Source: Indibacter alkaliphilus LW1 (GTDB taxonomy: Bacteria > Bacteroidota > Bacteroidia > Cytophagales > Cyclobacteriaceae). Taken from it: a DNA stretch of 64,000 bases. Within the stretch, counting starts at the first letter, position 1. Every line of letters starts with the position of its first letter. The position numbers were made by a program, and so were the translations under genes. The stretch is taken from the NCBI RefSeq assembly GCF_000295935.2, contig NZ_ALWO02000037.1:88259-152258 (forward strand). Reading direction: 5' to 3'. The notes below the pieces were generated by a model. That model had not been told where the DNA came from, did not search any database, and saw nothing but the letters and a program-made list of their open reading frames with translations. Positions 59,540 through 64,000 of the stretch are shown here, one piece after another.

Positions 59540-59570
59540 AAACCAGCAGGAAATCTTCTGCTGGTTTTTC
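59540..59570 (+). terminator. Terminator of the SRPBCC gene
   Basis: A 10-bp perfect stem (AAACCAGCAG with CTGCTGGTTT) with an 8-base loop is followed by TTTC, right after the stop codon. Confidence 0.88.
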
Positions 59571-59611
59571 TGATCAAATCATGATGTGATCTTTAAATCT
59601 TCTCTATCTGA

Positions 59612-59638
59612 ATTTACGAAATACGATTTACGAGGCTT
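59612..59638. repeat. ACGAATT-type dispersed repeat, copy 3
   Basis: ATTTACGAAATACGATTTAC then GAGGCTT closely matches 33337-33364 (same spacing to GAGGCTT) and more loosely 26632-26666. Confidence 0.65.
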
Positions 59639-59673
59639 CTTCAATTATCAAACCCTTTCTCATTTTTTCTTAC

Positions 59674-59722
59674 GTCTTGTGTCTCAAATCTCACATCTCG
59701 TCTCTCGCTTTTCATCTCATTT
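59674..59722. repeat. Heptamer array, seven degenerate 7-bp units
   Basis: Units read GTCTTGT, GTCTCAA, ATCTCAC, ATCTCGT, CTCTCGC, TTTTCAT, CTCATTT in unbroken 7-bp phase, mostly with TCT at positions 2-4. Confidence 0.8.
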
Positions 59723-59745
59723 TCTATTGTTAATACCTTGATTCA

Positions 59746-59776
59746 GACCTTCGAGGTTTTAAAAACCTCAAAGGTC
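59746..59776. repeat. REP-like palindrome between heptamer arrays
   Basis: GACCTT-c-GAGGTTTT (59746-59760) pairs with AAAACCTC-a-AAGGTC (59762-59776), 15-bp arms with one mismatch. No gene ends nearby on its side, so it is more likely a dispersed palindrome than a terminator. Confidence 0.7.
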
Positions 59777-59793
59777 ACAGACACCAATCTTTT

Positions 59794-59835
59794 GTCTTGT
59801 GTCTAGTATCTAGTGTCTCATTTCTCTCGTCTCAT
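59794..59835. repeat. Heptamer array, six degenerate 7-bp units
   Basis: Units GTCTTGT, GTCTAGT, ATCTAGT, GTCTCAT, TTCTCTC, GTCTCAT are unbroken and the last base touches the stop codon of the S41 gene. The consensus resembles the array at 59674-59722. Confidence 0.8.
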
Positions 59836-61178
59836 CAAAACATCGGAAATTCCTTTTCCAGTCCTTCAAACTGATCTATCATCTCCCATTTTGGGCTGTA
59901 ATAGTTGCTCATCATTCTTGCAGAAGTACTGCCTGAAGTGATTACATTCAATGCAGCGGCTAACCTTGCTTCATTGACATCACCCCAGTTCTTTGTCAGG
60001 TCATCACCTACCAAAGCGTCAGGTTTAAATCCCTCGAAGAAATCTGCCTCCCCCCTTACATTGGCAAGGGAGAAAGTTACAGGAACTACTTCAACATTAT
60101 TTTCTACCAAAGTTCTACTGAAAGAAGATAGAGGAAACTGGCCAACCGGTTTGCCATAAGTATTGTCACCAATGATAGTTACATCCAAATAGGGTTTGAG
60201 ACTATTGATGATCAATTCTGAAGCAGATGCAGATCCACGTGCAGTGATGAATACCACTTTATCCAGTGATAGGCTTCCTTCCTTGTTGAAATTAACGGTT
60301 CTGTTATTGGTAGACTGCTTTCTATTATGCCTGTAGACAAAAGCTGTTCTGTCATCAGCACTGGCAGGGATTATGTAGTTCATGACTTGTCTTGCCACAT
60401 CAACAGAACCTCCCCCGTTGTACCTGAGGTCAATAATCAACTCGTCTATCCCTTCGGAAATAAAGTAATTGAATGAATTTTCCACTTCCAAACTTTTGGT
60501 GGGAGAAACGTTGGGGCTTGCCCTGAAACTCTCATAAACCCAATACCCTATTTTTTTCCCTTGAATTTCATAAACATTTTCGAATGCCACCGAATTGGCT
60601 GAAAATGCTTCTTTGGTTATGGTTCTGGTGGTTTCTGTCCCGTCAGGTAATTTAAATTTAAATGTATTTGAAATACCTATCTGGTTAGGTCCGGTATCAA
60701 TACTGTAAGAGCCAGAGGAATTTCTGAATTCAGCAATCGCTTTGCCATTGATTTCAAGTATTTGCCATCCTCTTTGCCAGCCATCTTGGCCTGCAGGACC
60801 TGTTTTGAGAACAGAGGCAATGAAGAGCCTTTCATTTTGGTCCATTGCCATTCTAAATCCATGTACACCACTGACCTGACCTGTAAAAGCCGCTCTGAAT
60901 GCTTCTTGTGTAGTGATGTATGTCCAGCCCTGTCTGTCTAGAGGTGTAAACCTCAATTGCTCCAAAAACTCCTGGTTGCTCATCGTGCCGCCAAAACTGA
61001 CGTCTTTCGGCATTTCATCATTCCAATAATACCAATCATTCATCACATCAAAAATAGCCTTATGGACTACATTTTCAACTTTTGTAGGATCGACATTATC
61101 ATCGTCAGGATTACAGGCAACCAACAAAAGCACTAAGGCTATCATCAGTCCCCATGGTTTAATTTTCAGGGTACTCAT
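59835..61178 (-). CDS. S41-family peptidase lipoprotein
   Basis: The 447-residue protein has lipobox LVAC with Cys22, a cap region containing DWYYWNDEMPKDV and LRFTPLDRQGWTY, a PDZ-like segment (FIASVLKTGPAGQDGWQRGWQILEINGKAI) and the S41 catalytic domain with ELIIDLRYNGGGSVDVA and ARGSASASELIINSLKPY. It is a paralogue of the plus-strand gene at 10472-11944, sharing its order and key motifs, and likely cleaves proteins in the periplasm. Its stop codon touches a heptamer array. Confidence 0.88.
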   Translation of the reverse strand: MSTLKIKPWGLMIALVLLLVACNPDDDNVDPTKVENVVHKAIFDVMNDWYYWNDEMPKDVSFGGTMSNQEFLEQLRFTPLDRQGWTYITTQEAFRAAFTGQVSGVHGFRMAMDQNERLFIASVLKTGPAGQDGWQRGWQILEINGKAIAEFRNSSGSYSIDTGPNQIGISNTFKFKLPDGTETTRTITKEAFSANSVAFENVYEIQGKKIGYWVYESFRASPNVSPTKSLEVENSFNYFISEGIDELIIDLRYNGGGSVDVARQVMNYIIPASADDRTAFVYRHNRKQSTNNRTVNFNKEGSLSLDKVVFITARGSASASELIINSLKPYLDVTIIGDNTYGKPVGQFPLSSFSRTLVENNVEVVPVTFSLANVRGEADFFEGFKPDALVGDDLTKNWGDVNEARLAAALNVITSGSTSARMMSNYYSPKWEMIDQFEGLEKEFPMF

Positions 61179-61230
61179 GGATAAATATTCGTTAATTTCT
61201 ACTATAAACGTATTGAACCTGACTTTCAGT

Positions 61231-61620
61231 TCATATCAGAAAGTCATAAACTTTCACCGCAGACCATTTTGTTGAGTTTCTTTCTATAAACTTTAAGTGG
61301 TCAGGGTCAACTTGATACGCACTCTGATCTTCAAGACTGTCAAAGAAAAGAGTACAAGCTACCTGATAGCTGCTATCAACTACATCTCTTGCTTCTGTGG
61401 GCGCTGGAGTACCTATATAGAATTTATCTACTGTTTTGCATTTACCAAGGGTCGAAGCCTCTTTGATAAAATTCTGAACATCTACTCCTTCATTCAACCA
61501 AAAGTAAACTTGGTGAATCATTTTTTGTTTGTTGCTTTTTTGTGCCATTAGGTTAATAGGTAAAGTTGCTGCCACTCCTGCGACAGACATGGTTTGAATA
61601 AATTTTCTTCTTGATTTCAT
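61231..61620 (-). CDS. Dabb-family protein with twin-arginine-like signal
   Basis: The 129-residue protein starts MKSRRKFIQTMSVAGVAATLPINLMAQ, a twin-arginine signal (RRKFIQ). The mature part is a stress-responsive A/B-barrel (Dabb) domain: MIHQVYFWLNEGVDVQNFIKEA, KFYIGTPAPTE, YQVACTLFFDSLEDQSAYQVDPDHLKFIE. Dabb domains are small ferredoxin-like dimers; no activity can be read here. Export by Tat suggests a folded periplasmic protein. It is transcribed toward the S41 gene with a 52-base gap. Confidence 0.85.
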   Translation of the reverse strand: MKSRRKFIQTMSVAGVAATLPINLMAQKSNKQKMIHQVYFWLNEGVDVQNFIKEASTLGKCKTVDKFYIGTPAPTEARDVVDSSYQVACTLFFDSLEDQSAYQVDPDHLKFIERNSTKWSAVKVYDFLI

Positions 61621-61692
61621 AGTGCTATCATTAAAGGCTTTAAATATAAAAATTTAAATTGCTTCCTGAAATTTTACTTAGCTACATAAACA

Positions 61693-61982
61693 ATGAAATA
61701 TAGAAAGTTTGGAAAAACAGGTTGGGATGTGTCCGAGGTTGCTTTGGGAACATGGCAAGTTGGAGGTGGTTGGGGTGGATCTTTTGACCACAAAGCTGCA
61801 TCCCAGATCATTCACACGGCTTTGGACAGTGGTGTCAATTTTATAGATCAGCAGATGTCTATGATGCAGGGCTCAGTGAGGCAGCTGTTGGAAAAGTAGT
61901 CAAAGAAAGATCTGAAAAAATGGCAAAAGTAAAGGCTGTTTACGACAAATATTTCAGAACCGAAATCCACCCGCAGTGGTAA
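61693..61982 (+). pseudogene. Relic of an aldo/keto reductase gene
   Basis: The N-terminus is that of an aldo/keto reductase (MKYRKFGKTGWDVSEVALGTWQVGG). At about 61845 one base is missing: adding an A restores FIDTADVYDAGLSEAAVGKVVKERSE. The restored frame then jumps directly to a typical C-terminus (VKAVYDKYFRTEIHPQW) and stops at 61980-61982. The normal protein is over 300 residues, so about 230 residues in the middle are missing. Both a frameshift and a large internal deletion are present, hence no active enzyme. Confidence 0.88.
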
Positions 61983-62014
61983 ATCTGTTTTTACATCAGC
62001 AAAAATAAGCATTA

Positions 62015-63328
62015 ATGGAACTTGCTTCGAAAGTGAGGAAACGTGTTCTGATCATCACCTACTACTGGCCGCCCTCGGCAGGTTCCGGTGTACAGCGATG
62101 GCTGAAATTTGCAAAATACCTTCCCGGATTTGGTTGGGAGCCTGTGATTTTCACCCCCGAAAATCCTGATTTTGATCTTCAGGATCAGAGTTTGGAACAA
62201 GAAGTCGGTCCAGAAATAGAAGTTCTGAAATTTCCCATTTGGGAACCTTATGGGGTTTTCAGGTCTCTGAAAGGAGATAAAAAAAGCCAGCCTTCAAAAA
62301 TTCTTGAAAAGGAAAACCCAACATTAACAGACAAATTAGGGCTATGGGCCAGAGCCAATCTGCTTGTGCCGGATCCTAGGGTATTTTGGGTGAAACCGGC
62401 AGTCAATTTTCTGAAAGATTTAATTGACAAAAACCAGTTCCATTGCATCATTACCACAGGGCCGCCTCATAGCATGCACCTGATTGGTCTCAAGCTAAAG
62501 AAACTAACAGGTATTCCCTGGTTTGCCGATTTCAGAGATCCTTGGAGCAAATGGGAGTTTCTTGACACCCTCCCGATGACAGATTTTGTCAGAAAAAAAC
62601 ACGAGCAATTGGAATTGAATGTATTAAAGGAAGCAGATGAAATATTGACCATCTCCCCTACTTTCCAAAATGAGTTCATCCAGATACACAATCGGAAGAT
62701 CCAATTGCTGACCAATGGCTTTGACTCTTCGGATTTTCCTGTTGATTTTTTCAAAAATCAGGATTTGAAAAGTGATGCACTGGAGATCCTTTACACAGGT
62801 GTCATTGATTCCATACGGAACCCAAGCCCATTTCTTCAGGCATTGAAACAATGCTTTGAAACATCAACTGATGAGGTAAAATTGCGTTTTGTGGGTAAGG
62901 TTTCCAATGAGGTAGTCAAATACGTAGAATCTGACTCCTGGCTCAGTAAACATGTAATTTTTGAAGGCTATGTCAATCACAAAGAAGTCTTTGACTTTTA
63001 TAAGCGATCACACCTGCTTTTGCTGATTTTGACAGATAGCAAAAACGCCAAAGGTAACATTCCCGGAAAATTATTTGAATATATGGCAACAGGTAGACCC
63101 ATTATTGGCTTAGGAGATCCTACGGGGGACAGTGCGGAAATTCTGCAAAAAGCAGGTTCAGGCAGAGTATTTAAGCACCATGATTCAAAGGGAATCCGGG
63201 AATTTTTGGAGGAATTCAGATCCAAAAGTTCATTCGAACGATCTGATAAAATCAATTCCTACTCCAGAAAAAATCTCACAGCTGTTTTGGCAAAACTTCT
63301 TGATAATTATGAACATCCCATTTCTTGA
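62015..63328 (+). CDS. Glycosyltransferase (GT4-like)
   Basis: The 437-residue protein has a GT-B layout. The N-terminal half has VLIITYYWPPSAGSGVQRWLKFAKYLP (glycine-rich acceptor loop) and FADFRDPWSKWEF; the C-terminal half has EILYTGVIDSIRNPSPFLQAL, VIFEGYVNHKEVFDFYKRSHLLLLI and KLFEYMATGRPIIGLGDPTGD, the nucleotide-sugar binding end. Sugar donor and acceptor are unknown. Its last 20 bases overlap the aminotransferase start, so a surface-sugar synthesis cluster probably begins here and runs off the right edge. Confidence 0.88.
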   Translation: MELASKVRKRVLIITYYWPPSAGSGVQRWLKFAKYLPGFGWEPVIFTPENPDFDLQDQSLEQEVGPEIEVLKFPIWEPYGVFRSLKGDKKSQPSKILEKENPTLTDKLGLWARANLLVPDPRVFWVKPAVNFLKDLIDKNQFHCIITTGPPHSMHLIGLKLKKLTGIPWFADFRDPWSKWEFLDTLPMTDFVRKKHEQLELNVLKEADEILTISPTFQNEFIQIHNRKIQLLTNGFDSSDFPVDFFKNQDLKSDALEILYTGVIDSIRNPSPFLQALKQCFETSTDEVKLRFVGKVSNEVVKYVESDSWLSKHVIFEGYVNHKEVFDFYKRSHLLLLILTDSKNAKGNIPGKLFEYMATGRPIIGLGDPTGDSAEILQKAGSGRVFKHHDSKGIREFLEEFRSKSSFERSDKINSYSRKNLTAVLAKLLDNYEHPIS

Positions 63329-64000
63329 TCTTCAAAGAATCCCTGTAGATGTAAAAATAAAGCTGGAGAATAAATTCAGCTCCATGCTCCACACCGGGTT
63401 TTTTTCGGGAGGAAAAGAAGTAGAAAATTTTGAAAAAAAGATGGCCCAAAGGTTAAACTGTTCTGATTTCCTTGCCTGTTCCAATGGAACAGATGCATTG
63501 GAAATAGCCTTAAGACTTTTGCAGATCGGGCCTGGTGATAAGGTTGCAGTTCCTGCATTGACCTGGGTCTCTACAGCCGAAGTAGTCAAAATATTAGGCG
63601 CTGATATAGTTTTTGTCGATACGGACCCAGATGGCCTAATGGATTTAGAAAAGCTTCAAAAGGCCACTTCAGACCGATTAAAAGCTGTAATCCCAGTCCA
63701 TCTTTACGGGCAAATGGTAGATATGGAAAAGCTATGTTCATGGGCCAATAAAAACTCTGTCAAGGTTATTGAGGACAATGCCCAAGGATTCGGTTCTACT
63801 CTGTACGGAAAAGCTGCCGGCGCTTGGGGAGATGTTGGCTGTTTTAGTTTTTACCCTACCAAAAATCTTGGGGCCTTGGGTGAGGCAGGAGGTTTGGTCC
63901 TAAAAGATCAAAATCTGCTGGAGCAGGCAAAGAGAATGATCAATCATGGCCAAAGTTCAAGAGATGTGCATGAAATCATTGGTAAAAATGCCAGAATCGA
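63309..64000 (+). CDS. DegT/DnrJ/EryC1-type sugar aminotransferase, 3' end outside window
   Basis: About 230 residues are visible. The protein starts MNIPFLDLQRIPVDV, with CSNGTDALEIALR near 57-69, the PLP-contacting VPALTWVSTAE and DNAQGFGS near 156-163, and the PLP lysine Lys185 in FYPTKNLGALGEAGG. This family makes amino sugars for surface polysaccharides from keto-sugar nucleotides. It overlaps the glycosyltransferase gene by 20 bases. Confidence 0.93.
   Translation, partial: MNIPFLDLQRIPVDVKIKLENKFSSMLHTGFFSGGKEVENFEKKMAQRLNCSDFLACSNGTDALEIALRLLQIGPGDKVAVPALTWVSTAEVVKILGADIVFVDTDPDGLMDLEKLQKATSDRLKAVIPVHLYGQMVDMEKLCSWANKNSVKVIEDNAQGFGSTLYGKAAGAWGDVGCFSFYPTKNLGALGEAGGLVLKDQNLLEQAKRMINHGQSSRDVHEIIGKNARI

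Overview
The window reads as chromosomal DNA of a Bacteroidota bacterium, most likely order Cytophagales, family Cyclobacteriaceae. The lineage call is inference from several signals. Promoters follow the Bacteroidota pattern (TTTG, 19 bases, TAnnTTTG), seen cleanly before the SRP RNA and ligA. There is a type IX secretion C-terminal signal, an UpxY-type NusG paralogue, a miaB - sigma-54 activator - lptE - TPR - secG block, and many secreted lipoproteins and beta-barrels. The DNA is AT-rich. No phage, plasmid, insertion sequence, CRISPR array, rRNA or tRNA was seen.

Layout. 1-2581: pabB (cut by the left edge), a YceI lipoprotein and a gamma-class carbonic anhydrase. 3040-7967: a five-gene same-strand cluster of esterase, ATP-grasp ligase, YbdK-type carboxylate-amine ligase, class I glutamine amidotransferase and a second, GspS-like ATP-grasp protein; this looks like a pathway for an uncharacterised peptide or amide metabolite. 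8014-12281: small lipoprotein, SRP RNA, transaldolase, FtsE with a small partner ORF, and an S41 peptidase lipoprotein. 12282-16918: miaB, sigma-54 activator, lptE, TPR protein, secG. 17110-25784: a conserved hypothetical, groES-groEL, receiver protein and CorA, a broken gene carrying a palindrome, proB-proA, and a small barrel protein. 25785-33529: DUF2237 gene between repeat arrays, Tat-exported alkaline phosphatase, small lipoprotein and membrane genes, two outer-membrane proteins, DUF4174. 33530-39413: metallophosphoesterase, then transglutaminase, Anbu (proteasome-like), alpha-E and circularly permuted ATP-grasp genes on the minus strand, matching a predicted but unproven peptide-tagging or peptide-synthesis system. 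39691-50694: frameshifted T9SS cargo gene, metG, TetR, ligA with a large insertion, DUF6913, dapA, xseA-xseB. 50699-58968: UpxY, tripartite RND efflux operon with its TetR, and a hydrolase. 58996-64000: SRPBCC protein, second S41 lipoprotein, Dabb protein, aldo/keto reductase relic, glycosyltransferase, and a DegT-family aminotransferase cut by the right edge.

Two signals stand out beyond routine annotation. First, there are two independent amide-ligase clusters, at 3040-7967 and 35037-39413; the second is interrupted by a roughly 325-bp array of short motifs phased at 10-11 bp. Second, the intergenic DNA carries several classes of degenerate short-period arrays (7, 8 and 10-11 bp), plus palindromic repeats. 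One perfect 17-bp-arm palindrome lies exactly where a gene loses its reading frame. Three genes are broken (21576-22677, 39691-40606, 61693-61982).
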